Of a stretch of 64,000 bases of DNA, positions 31,236 through 39,946 are shown one piece after another. This DNA comes from Isochrysis galbana (Eukaryota > Haptophyta > Isochrysidales > Isochrysidaceae). The number at the start of each line of letters is the position of its first letter. Positions within the stretch are counted from its first letter, which is position 1. Position numbers and translations under genes: made by a program. The stretch is taken from the NCBI GenBank assembly GCA_018136815.1, contig CM030940.1:722418-786417 (forward strand). Reading direction: 5' to 3'. The notes under the pieces are model-generated. The model was not told the DNA's origin. It did no database searches and was given only the letters and a program-made list of their open reading frames with translations.

Positions 31236-32630
31236 CCGAGCGAGCGCTTGTCGACGTCAAGCGTACCAATGCCATGGCGACCGGGCGCAAGCGAATCGAG
31301 GCTTTCCTGCGGTGCGAGGGGCAATGATAGGTCAGAGCGGATGTGTGCCACCTTCAAGACACCGCGTGCCACCTACTAGTGGGCCCCCACATTGCTCGCG
31401 AGAGCTCTGGGCTCTCCATGGCCACCACCTCCAGGCCATTCTTCGGCCGATCGCGGGCGATCGGACGTCGCGGAAGCTCCGCGTTTCTAATAGTGATGCG
31501 CCCCACATTCACCACTCCGATTCCCTCCCGTGAGCGCCCGCCTGAATCTCCCAAAATAGCCCGCCACGCGCGGGGGAAGGGAGGGGAGTCACTCACCGAC
31601 GCCATTGCCCTTCGTGGGGCGGGAGGGGGTCGTTCGGAGGGGGGAGGGAGTTGCCGGGGCAGGTAGGGGGGGGGCCTGAGGAATCCTTGGACACCCAGGG
31701 GAGGTGGGAAATAGTGGTTAAAATGAGTGAGTGACCGGGCTAATAGAGGGAAAAAATCTCTGTTTTCTTAATGGTGCGCCCCTACTGTAGCATGAGTCCA
31801 GCGACGGCGCAGGTTCGAGACGCACACGAGGTCCCAATGAACTCACCGATTCTATAGACATCCCCTATACTACAAAACGCAGTTAGACTAAAGCACCCTT
31901 TTTATCAGTACTCCCTCTAGAGTAATATCCCTCGATCCCTAGTTCTCATCAAGATTCGGCCCATCTCGGCCGCTTGAGAATGGTTGAAATCGTGACGCGG
32001 GGTGGGAGCTCGGCGTCCTCCGCGGGGCTCCCGGGAGAGAGGGAGTAGGAGGTGTGTGTAGATTGTTAAAAAAACCTCGAGAGCGTGCGCGCGCCCCGGG
32101 AGGGCAGGAGTGCCTCAAAGGGGAGGGAGAGAGAAGAATGGCGAGGATACTTAATATTTGCGCAGGCGGCGAAGGAGGGAGAGGAGAAGACCCCCTCTCT
32201 CCTCTGAGTCTCTCCCACCATTCTCGCCGTCAAAATCTCTGTAAGAGAGAGGGCCGGTGAAGTGGATGGAAGGAGAGACCAGCGGGAGAACCGCACAGCT
32301 GGTGGGCGTCGTACACAGAGAGAGAGGGAGCGCGAAGTTTCTAGGAAGAAGCCGTATATGGTAGCCCACACACCCGCCGCCTTCTCACGAATGTTCAACA
32401 TCTTCCGCCTCCCCTCAGAGAGAGAGTAGCACTCCCTCTACTTTCCTCTCTCTCCCTCTCCCTGTCTTTCTCTCTCTCCCCCGCCCCTCTCTGGCTCCTC
32501 CGCCTCGCGCTCCCCTCGCAATCTTCGTCTTCCTCCCTCTCCTCTCCTGTTCTGCTCTCTCCTCTCAAACATATCGTCGCTGGAGAGCCAACTAACAAAC
32601 ACTCAACATTTTGTGTGTAGGTGCAGGATC
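31236..32630. other. spacer with no recognised gene
   Basis: Contains the G-rich 31,550-31,690 stretch and an AT-richer part (31,730-31,930). The rest is probably the promoter and leader of the ABCG gene. Open frames show no domains. Confidence 0.35.
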
Positions 32631-32635
32631 CGTCC

Positions 32636-32665
32636 CCCTTAGGGAGAGAGAGGAGAGAGCAGAGA

Positions 32666-32722
<57 letters not shown>

Positions 32723-33122
32723 AGAGAGAGAACAGACAGAGAGCGAGAGCGAGAGAGACGAGAGAGAGAGAGAGGGAGAGGGAGGGAGCGAGAGAGAGAG
32801 GGGGGAAGGGAGGGAGGGAGGGAGATAAGGAGAGAGGGAGGGAAGAGGAAGAGAGGTCGGAGTCTCGCTCAACTCTCAACTCGCGGCGTTCCACAACCCG
32901 CTCTTCCACAGGCAGGCCCTACCCTTCTCCTCTCCTCGTCTCTCTCGCTCGCACACAATCTCTCTCTTCTCTCCTTTCTCCTGTCTCTGTTTCTCAATCT
33001 GAAGAGGGTGCCCCCCTTCTTCCCTCTCACTCTCCTCTCGTCTCCGGCTCCTCTCCACGAGGGCAGGCCTTCCCCTCCCTTCTCTGTCTCTCCCCCCTTC
33101 TTTCTCTCCCCCTCCCTCCCCG
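32636..33122. promoter_or_regulatory. Pu/Py-rich leader of ABCG gene
   Basis: 32,641-32,860 is a purine run including (AG)n; 32,905-33,120 switches to CTCTCT/CCCTCC pyrimidine runs, ending directly at the start codon. A purine tract followed by a pyrimidine tract could form an intrastrand structure. Confidence 0.5.
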
Positions 33123-34940
33123 ATGTCTGCGTTGCGTGCGGCTGGTGAGGACGTCTCTGCCAAGCGGCCTCGCTCCGTCTTCCGCTGGGAGGGCGTCAGC
33201 TACGGCGTGGGCAAGGGCAAGAAGGCCAAGGAAATCCTCAAGGCTCCGGGCATCTCGGGCTCGCTGGGTGGCGGAGAGCTCTGCGCTATCCTGGGGCCTT
33301 CAGGCGCGGGGAAGACCTCGCTACTCAACATCTTATCCAACCGAATCCGCTCGAAAGGCCCTTTCCAGCGCGTCTCCGGCACCATCACTCTCGACGGCGC
33401 CAAGCTGGGCGGAGCAAGGCTGCGCAAGCGCATCGCATACGTGATGCAGCAGGACCTGCTCTGCCCGACGTACACGCCGCGCGAGTCGCTCATGTTCTCG
33501 GCCAACCTGCGGCTTCCGCGCGCCATGCCCCGCGCCGAGAAGGAGGCGCTCGTCGAGAAGATGCTCGCTGATCTCGGCTTGATCGGCTGTGCTGACACCA
33601 TTGTCGGCGATGAGATGTTGCGCGGCATTTCGGGCGGCGAGAAGAAGCGAACTGCCATCGGAATCGAGCTGGTGATGCAGCCCAAGCTCGTCTTCCTTGA
33701 CGAGCCAACCTCTGGCCTAGACTCGTTCGCCGCCTACTCGGTCGTCAACAAGCTCGCCGGCCTGGCGCGCAACGATGGCTGCAACATCCTTACCACCATC
33801 CACCAGCCCTCTTCGGAGGTGTTCCACCTGTTTGACCGCATCATGCTCCTTGGCAGCGGCGAGCTCGTCTTCTTCGGCTCAATCACGACGCTGTCGCAGC
33901 GCCTTACTGCTGCCAATATTGGCTGCCCCGAGAACTACAATATCGCGGACCACGCACTCAACCTCATCCAGACTGCTGCTGCCGAGGGCACGCAAGCGAG
34001 CATCGAATTGCGCGAGAAGCTGCTTGACCCCATCTCGGTCAAGGTGGAGGCGGGCGAGAACGCGGGGCGCGGGTCACATGGCGACCTTGTGAAGTCTGTC
34101 GGCCCAGCCGCGTCCTTCTGGGGTCAGCTGATGGCCCTCAGCCGCCGCGAGCTCCTCGGCGTGTGGCGCAACAAGCCGGGGCTCATCGCCTCGCTCCTTG
34201 CACCGCTCTTGCTCAATCTCTTCTTTGCCCTCATTTTCCTGGGCGTCGGCGATGTGTACGCCACGGACTATACCACAATGTCGCACTTTGGTGGCCTCAC
34301 GCAGGTGGCCATCGGCGGCATGTTCCAGGCGGCCCAGCCGCTGCTGCTGCGCTTCCCGCTCGACCGTGCTATCTTCCTGCGTGAATATGCTACTTCTTCA
34401 TATGGTGCGGTACCGTACTTCCTTTCCAAGAGCATGATCGAGCTGCCGCAGTCGCTCATCGCATCTTTCCTCACGTGGATCGCCGTCTACTGGCTGATGG
34501 GCTTCCATGGCTCGTTCGTCTACGCCACTCTGGTCTTCTGGCTCACCGGCCTAGCTGCTGCCTCGACCGCCCTCCTCGTCGGGTGTCTTGCGACCAACCC
34601 CGAGGTGGCGCAGCAGGTAGCCCCTGCCATTTTTGTGCCGCAGCTGCTCTTCGCCGGCTTCTTCATCGCGACGGAGCAGATCCCAGTCTGGCTCCGCTGG
34701 GCGCAGTACCTCTGCTCCCTCAAGTACGGTATCAACCTGCTCATCCTCAACGAGTTTGGGAACGCCACACGTGCGGACTGGCCTGAGCCGCAACAACTGG
34801 AGGCCCAAGGTATCATAGACCAGAACGACATTGACCCTGACTATTGGTGGGTCAACCTGCTCGTCCTCCTCGCTCTCACTGTCGCATTCCGCGGGGCCGC
34901 CATCCTCGTCCTCTCGCGCCGCGCCGCCTCCTTCTTCTGA
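33123..34940 (+). CDS. ABCG-type half ABC transporter
   Basis: ATP-binding cassette half transporter of the G subfamily (ATP-binding domain first, then the membrane domain), 605 residues in one exon. Seen: Walker A GPSGAGKT (58-65), Q-loop MQQD (Q110), signature ISGGEKKR (169-176) and Walker B LVFLDEPTSGLD (189-200). The switch histidine is in TTIHQPSSEVFHLFDRIMLL. Six hydrophobic membrane stretches follow from about 350 onward, starting SRRELLGVWRNKPGL. Members export lipids, sterols, waxes or small hydrophobic compounds and work as dimers; the substrate cannot be told from sequence. No signal peptide. Length is typical of half transporters. The start is the first ATG after the pyrimidine-rich leader. 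Confidence 0.95.
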   Translation: MSALRAAGEDVSAKRPRSVFRWEGVSYGVGKGKKAKEILKAPGISGSLGGGELCAILGPSGAGKTSLLNILSNRIRSKGPFQRVSGTITLDGAKLGGARLRKRIAYVMQQDLLCPTYTPRESLMFSANLRLPRAMPRAEKEALVEKMLADLGLIGCADTIVGDEMLRGISGGEKKRTAIGIELVMQPKLVFLDEPTSGLDSFAAYSVVNKLAGLARNDGCNILTTIHQPSSEVFHLFDRIMLLGSGELVFFGSITTLSQRLTAANIGCPENYNIADHALNLIQTAAAEGTQASIELREKLLDPISVKVEAGENAGRGSHGDLVKSVGPAASFWGQLMALSRRELLGVWRNKPGLIASLLAPLLLNLFFALIFLGVGDVYATDYTTMSHFGGLTQVAIGGMFQAAQPLLLRFPLDRAIFLREYATSSYGAVPYFLSKSMIELPQSLIASFLTWIAVYWLMGFHGSFVYATLVFWLTGLAAASTALLVGCLATNPEVAQQVAPAIFVPQLLFAGFFIATEQIPVWLRWAQYLCSLKYGINLLILNEFGNATRADWPEPQQLEAQGIIDQNDIDPDYWWVNLLVLLALTVAFRGAAILVLSRRAASFF

Positions 34941-35339
34941 GCCTAGGGCAAGGTGCCTCTTGCGAGCCGCAACCAACTGAGGCCGCCTCTGAGCGTACTT
35001 TGCTGGTGAGATGGCGCTCAGACGTGGGTCCCCATGCGACGCGCACCGCCTGGCGGTGATGCTGGAACAATGAGGCGTGCTGTAAGTTCGATGGATGCGC
35101 GCTTGGGCCCCGCGTGAGCCGAGCGCTCCGTGAGAGATTCTCATTGCTCCTACCACAGCTATGTGGGTATCTCTAGTGGCAAACATCAACTAAATAGTTC
35201 AGCACAATGCACGCACAGCATCGTTTGTATCCACGATCTCTCTCTCTCTCTCTCTCTCTCTTGTAGGTTCCCTGGTCAGCAACCGCTTCAGTGGTGATTG
35301 GTAAGAATAAATAATAATTAATGTTGTATTCTAGCCAAC

Positions 35340-35600
35340 CCCACTTTGGACACAAATTTTCAGTCGCCCGGAATCCCGCCATGCCTGACAGAGCCAGGTG
35401 TCCGAGTGCTACCGGAGGGTGGGGGCACTGCCCCTCCCCTCGATATTTGTCCCCCCTCGAGTGCACGCACCAACCCCGCGTACCCCAGCGCGTCCTCTCC
35501 TCGAGTCCACGCTAGGGGAAAACCCCTGCTTTCGGGTAAAAACAACGCTGGGGGGGGGCGGGGGGGGGGGGGGGAGCACTGGTGAAATTAGGGACCCCAT
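35340..35600 (+). repeat. R2 dispersed repeat, copy B
   Basis: Inverted relative to 290-545. Shared words include GGAATCCCGCCATGCCTGAC (35,370-35,389), GGTGTCCGAGTG, CACTGCCCCTCCCC and TCGATATTTGTC. The TTCGGGTAAAAACAACG block is followed by the G run. Similarity continues slightly beyond the G run (ACTGGTGAAATTAGG versus ACTCGTGAAATAGGA). Confidence 0.6.
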
Positions 35601-36576
35601 TGGGGAGAGCGGCAGTCTTTTCGAAAGTCGACGCGCGAAGCCTCTTGGCTAGCATTCGTGGGAACAACACGCTACCGGCCTTTTGGAAGCAAGCGCTCGA
35701 TAATTTCAGACGGATTAGGTTCCTTAGGGAAACCAGCACGCGGGAAGGGACCCGTGGATCCCCGATATGGTATAACTGTTTCCATAAAGCTCCGGCATTA
35801 CACATTACATCACTCACATAGGGCTAAGTGGGAGTCTTTACAAACGGTTATTGTGCATAATACGATTAACCCGGACACGGGAGATATATACACCACGGAG
35901 GAATGCGCGGCTTACCTGCCGGAAGGAGAACGTTGGATACGCCATAGGCAGGCAACTACATCTCGATAGGTCCATTTCTGAAGTCATGGGAGAAGATAGC
36001 CGAATGGTGAATGGTCTAGATCGAGAATAGCGAATAGCAGACGGCACCAACGAATATATGGACCTTCTTAGAGAGAAAGCGGTAACTCCTCCCCCCGCTC
36101 TGGGGGAACATGAGTTAGCCCCCCAAGAAGACCCGGACGCGCATGACCTAGGAGACATTCTAGTGGACAAGGATCATCGTTACTATTATTTGCGCCGAAG
36201 TGGCGGCTATCACGTAGTCAAGCTTAACGTTATGGGAGAGCCCCATATCCATGAGAGGGCCAACCCGCAGACGTAAGTGAGGATACACGGGGAGGACCAT
36301 CACCTATCAAAAAGGCCCCTCAGCCATGTACGTCTCAAGGGCAGGAGGTTCCATTCCAAACTTGTGGGAAACAATGCTACCGTACAAGCACGTATGCATG
36401 TTGGTGAAAAGATTAGCCACCCGGAGGTATGCCCCGACGTCACCGAGGAACGTGCCCAGGAAGTTCTCGCCGAGGAACGTGCGTGCCCTTCACCTGCTTG
36501 TGGTCGGCTTATAGACGCGAGACACGAGCACGTGTGTCCTTCTCCCGGGCCTCATCCTCCCTGACCCAGCGTGCCG
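35601..36576 (+). other. AT-richer island with small unidentified ORFs
   Basis: Base composition falls below that of the surroundings. Two small plus-strand frames look protein-like: 35,658-35,969 (includes VIVHNTINPDTGDIYTTEEC) and ATG 36,058-36,276 (includes DKDHRYYYLRRSGGYHVVKL). Neither matches a family I know. They could be remnants of a mobile element or virus-like insertion, as in the compact ORFs at 37.4-38.4 kb, but that link is only compositional. Confidence 0.3.
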
Positions 36577-36755
36577 TGGAATTCCCCGATTTCCAACGTT
36601 TATCGTTTATCGATTATCCCCCCCCCCAGGAAGCTCCGGGGGGGAATTCTAGATTCCATCCTTTATCGATTATCGATTATCCCCCCCTAGGGAGCCCCAG
36701 GGGGGGAATTCCAGATTCCATCCTTTATCGATTATCCCCCCCCCCTAGGGCCGTC
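36577..36755 (+). repeat. minisatellite, about 60-bp unit, three imperfect copies
   Basis: Each unit contains GATTCCATCCTTTATCGATTATC (split here as GATTCCATCC + TTTATCGATTATC), then a C run, TAGG/CAGG, a GGGGGG run and GAATTC. The first unit is shortened (TTTATCGTTTATCGATTATC). Non-coding. Confidence 0.75.
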
Positions 36756-37237
36756 AGGACAATCTTAAGTAAGAGCGATCCTTACGAGATACCACTTAAG
36801 AGGGTGCAACCTCAGGTTTGGTTGTTTTTTCGGCAAGTGCCCCCCATGTGGCATGTGGACGGTATAAGTTCTACTTAAAGTACCCCCTTATTAAGGTACA
36901 CGCATGTATGTGCGCAGGCGCAGCTGCGTCTTTTTTTGGATTCGTTTTGTTTTTCCACAAGAGAATGATCACAAATACTCAAATACTGCGAGGGCTATGC
37001 GATTTGACCGCAGAAAAGGGGACATCGCAGCCAGTCCCGCCCTTTCACCGCGCCCTCGCTCCTCTTCAGCCAAACCAAAGCAGGTGGTTGCACCCCACCC
37101 CACCGTACGAAGGCGCGCAGGCGTCCCATAGGCGGGAGGAGATGCGTCCACAGAGGCGGGCGGAGAGGCGCGCCAACGTCTCCTGACCGGGAGGGACAGT
37201 GGCTGGGTTGAGCGAGGGCAGCGCCGGGCGAGCGGAA

Positions 37238-37385
37238 GCCCCGACGTCGAGCGCCTCAACGGCTGGTGCGTGCCGAGTGCGTCGTGGGGCAAGTGCAGCG
37301 GCCCCGACGTCGAGCGCCTCGCCGACGGCACGTGCGTGCCCAGTTTGTTGTCGGTTGAGTGCAGCGGCCCCGATGTCGAGCGCGT
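37238..37385 (+). repeat. in-frame tandem repeat of 63-66 bp
   Basis: Units begin GCCCCGACGTCGAGCGC at 37,238 and 37,301, and GCCCCGATGTCGAGCGC at 37,367. Unit lengths are multiples of three and encode APTSSAS-like repeats. This could extend the N-terminus of the following ORF if translation starts upstream, but no upstream ATG is in frame. Confidence 0.6.
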
Positions 37386-37777
37386 ACTGTAAGATGTGGG
37401 TCTACCTCCGTGACAGCCTATTCGACGATGGTCCCTACGACGTCTTCCGCTTGATGAGTCTCTTGGGTGGCATGCTCTTCTGGTTTATCGTTAGTGCTAT
37501 AGCCGCAGCAGTCATCGCGTCGGGGGGTGGCCTTGCGAAGGTCGGGATCGCGGTCGGGGTGGTTTTCGCGCTGTTCATTCTTCTCCCCTTGGTACTGTGG
37601 AAGATAAAGTATATTCGCTTTTATAAGACGGAGAAAATGCAACTGAGCTTTGAGGCGGAGGTCGTTTGCCTTCCTTTGGTACCCCTCGTTTCCAAATACG
37701 CGATGTGTCGGTACAAAAAAAATCTTATTGTATTTGAGCAAAGTCACCCACCTCACAGTGCTCAACCATGTCTATAA
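37373..37777 (+). CDS. small two-TM protein, unidentified
   Basis: 134 residues from ATG 37,373 (or 37,394). Two strong hydrophobic segments (LLGGMLFWFIVSAIAAAVIA and GIAVGVVFALFILLPLVLW) are followed by a basic stretch and a cytosolic tail. No family recognised. The last ten bases overlap the start of the next ORF (ATG 37,768), an arrangement typical of compact viral or plasmid-like genomes and unusual for this host. Composition is AT-richer than the neighbouring host genes. A virus-like or mobile origin is inference. Confidence 0.4.
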   Translation: MSSAYCKMWVYLRDSLFDDGPYDVFRLMSLLGGMLFWFIVSAIAAAVIASGGGLAKVGIAVGVVFALFILLPLVLWKIKYIRFYKTEKMQLSFEAEVVCLPLVPLVSKYAMCRYKKNLIVFEQSHPPHSAQPCL

Positions 37778-38404
37778 ATGGAATGGCGGCTGATGATGTA
37801 GTACTCAAGCGATTGAAATGGATAACAACAAAAATGGACGATAACTTTAAAAAATTCATCTTACCTCTCTTTCGGCCATATGGCACTTCTAAATCTGCCA
37901 TGCAGGTTATGGCGGAAGCATTGGACAGCATCAGTCCGCCGCCGCCCGCCGCCGGTTGGGGTCAACCCGGGGGGGAGCAACAACTCCCTGAGGAGGCTGC
38001 TTGAGTCGAACCCAAATTTGTGGACGTACACTTCCGAATGTCAGTGCTTATTCAGTTCATTCGATTTCAAGCACAATACGAACATTAAAGACACCTTACA
38101 TGCCATTTGCGAGGCTGATAAATCATTCACACTGGTTTTTATGATACACACTCTCTTGAGCAAGTTCACTGCGAAAACAATCATCGATATGAGTCGTGAT
38201 GATCTGCTTCGTAAAATCAAAGCTGCTCACGTCGATTCGGGATTAACTCCCCACCTCCAAGAATTGCTAGAAGGTGTCGATTCGGGTTCAGCTCCCCAAG
38301 TAAAGATTGAAAACAAAAGGCCGCTTATCGGTTCGGGTTCAGCTCCCGTAAAGATTGAACCCACAAGGCCCAGCAACATCAAATACAAAAAAGCTCGGTC
38401 CTAG
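37768..38404 (+). CDS. unidentified protein, apparent frameshift
   Basis: Frame 1 from ATG 37,768 runs to about 37,970 (MSINGMAADDVVLKRLKWIT...). Frame 2 then carries a protein-like sequence to the stop at 38,404 (SLRRLLESNPNLWTYTSECQ ... LSKFTAKTIIDMSRDDLLRK). The shift falls at a GCC-rich stretch and a run of seven G (37,970-37,976). A one-base length change there would give a single protein of about 210 residues. The C-terminus has two SGSAP-VKIE-RP repeats and a basic end. No family recognised. The shift may be a real mutation or a sequencing error at a homopolymer. Confidence 0.4.
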
Positions 38405-38636
38405 GACACCGAGCCGAGCTCACCTGCCGAGCGAGTCCACCGCGGCAAGGGGGGGGGGCGTACATCTCATGTGAGCGTCTCCACGGGGTGCTCCTCAAGC
38501 AGCGCCATCACGCGCGATTGGTGTGTTGGTGTGCAGGTGTGTTTCTCCCTCCTCGCGCCCCCCACCGGCCCTCCCTCCCACCAAAAAAGGGAGGAAACCC
38601 CAACAACGCCCCCCCCCCCCCCCCCCGCTCTCTCAG

Positions 38637-38990
38637 GGAAGCGGCCTTGCGGTGGCCGCCGCCGGCGTCGCGCTCGCCGTCGCGTCGGTGCCCCGAGGGC
38701 GCCACTTCTCGCACCCCCATCACACGCTCGGGATCGTCGCCTTCGCCCTCGCCCTGCTGCAGCCGCTCAACGCGCTCGTGCGCGGCCCGCCCGCCGCCCG
38801 CACCACGCGCCGCGCCGTGTGGCGGGTCGCGCACAAGGGGACGGGCTACGCGGTGCTCGGCGTGGGCGTCTACCAGGCCCTCTCGGGGCGCGCCCTCATG
38901 CCGAGCCAAGGCGACGCTGTTCTCGTCGCGTACGTGGTGCTCCTGGGCCTCTCCTTCGGGGTGCTCGCGGGGGGGCTCATGGTAGGGTGA
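38637..38990 (+). CDS. cytochrome b561-like C-terminal exon (partial)
   Basis: Begins right after a polypyrimidine-AG acceptor (CTCTCTCAG) and reads GSGLAVAAAGVALAVASVPR, HHTLGIVAFALALLQPLNAL, then RRAVWRVAHKGTGYAVLGVG to a stop. Membrane helices with His in HHTLG and VAHKG fit the cytochrome b561 fold, in which paired His bind heme for transmembrane electron transfer. Only the last helices are present. The expected DOMON domain or first helices were not found upstream, where only AT-rich unidentified ORFs lie. It is therefore a partial gene or a remnant, or the upstream exons are far away. Confidence 0.5.
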   Translation, partial: GSGLAVAAAGVALAVASVPRGRHFSHPHHTLGIVAFALALLQPLNALVRGPPAARTTRRAVWRVAHKGTGYAVLGVGVYQALSGRALMPSQGDAVLVAYVVLLGLSFGVLAGGLMVG

Positions 38991-39107
38991 GAGTCCCCAC
39001 GGAGAGGGGAAGAAACCCTGAGTGAAAGGAGACCAAATGAAGGCAAGCCGCCTGGAGGCGATATTGAAACGGGAGGCACAAACGAAACACAAGACGTCTT
39101 CCGCTTG

Positions 39108-39161
39108 ATGGGTCCCCGTGTTTAAAAAAAACATTTGAAGATTAATGGGTCCCCGTGTTTA
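39108..39161 (-). mobile_element. extremely truncated retroposon insertion, 20 bp with 17-bp duplication
   Basis: ATGGGTCCCCGTGTTTA occurs at 39,108-39,124 and 39,145-39,161, enclosing only 20 bases. On the minus strand the insert reads TAATCTTCAAATGTTTTTTT, a form of the AT-rich tail of the R1/R3 retroposons. This is what severe 5' truncation during target-primed insertion would leave. Confidence 0.7.
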
Positions 39162-39343
39162 TGTTTGTTTGCGCGCGGTCAACCCCCGAGTCAGGGGAGA
39201 AGTTAGGGGTCAGCAGAAATTATATACCTAAAAAGCCGGGAGGGGGAGGGGTGTGACAAAAAAAGGGAACCTCGAGTTGCACCCTCTTATTAGTAACGGC
39301 GAAGGTCGGGTTCTTTCAAAGGTTAAAAAAACAACGCGAGAAC

Positions 39344-39553
39344 ATGGGGCTACACGCCCCGAGCAACAAACATGTTCGGAAAATGATAAGCCCTCTGTAC
39401 ACTATAGACAAGGATTTCAACCTAGGAGCATCAGAAGACCTCTTGCCGGCGGCGAGAGCCTGGACATACGGAACATCACCTTGGGTAGCCAATCTCTTAA
39501 TAGGAATCACACCGGAAATCAATAAAGATCTCACGTTCACGTTATACAAATGA
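39344..39553 (+). CDS. small hypothetical ORF
   Basis: 69 residues from ATG 39,344 in AT-richer DNA. The frame includes SPLYTIDKDFNLGASEDLLP and ITPEINKDLTFTLYK. Its stop overlaps an ATG (ATGA at 39,550) that opens a 53-residue frame ending at 39,711. No family recognised. It may belong to the same AT-rich island as 37.4-38.4 kb. Weak support. Confidence 0.25.
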   Translation: MGLHAPSNKHVRKMISPLYTIDKDFNLGASEDLLPAARAWTYGTSPWVANLLIGITPEINKDLTFTLYK

Positions 39554-39759
39554 GGAAAATCCGAGTCGAAACTAGATCAAGGGACGAGCCACAGTCTCCC
39601 ACCCCCTTCTCTCCAACTCCCGGCCGAAGCAGCGCGCGCGGCCTCCCTGGAACCAGCTTCTCCGCGAAAGAGGGAACTGGGGAAGGGGGAGGGGGTTGTT
39701 AGGGGTTAAGGTTGGGTAGTAGGGAGGTTCACTAGCAAGCTGCCTCACGCCGCACATGT

Positions 39760-39795
39760 AGCGGGAATTTTTAAGAAGATTTTTTTCTAATCTAC
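39760..39795 (+). mobile_element. retroposon-like AT tail
   Basis: GGGAATTTTTAAGAAGATTT then TTTTC resembles the R1/R3 tail. No flanking duplication was found. Confidence 0.35.
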
Positions 39796-39946
39796 GTACG
39801 AATCCATTGCGATCGTAGGATTCTACTAGTCTTCCCCGCCATGGCGGCCCTGACGGCCCAACGTTATGGATTGGGAATCATGTCACTATCGGCACGACCG
39901 TTGCTGCAGCAAAACAACTCTAGAGGTCGGGACCTACCCGCAAACC

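Noticed and set aside
38523..38636. N-terminal extension of the cytochrome b561-like frame
   Set aside because: It is a Pro-rich reading of a polypyrimidine intron end preceding the acceptor at 38,636.
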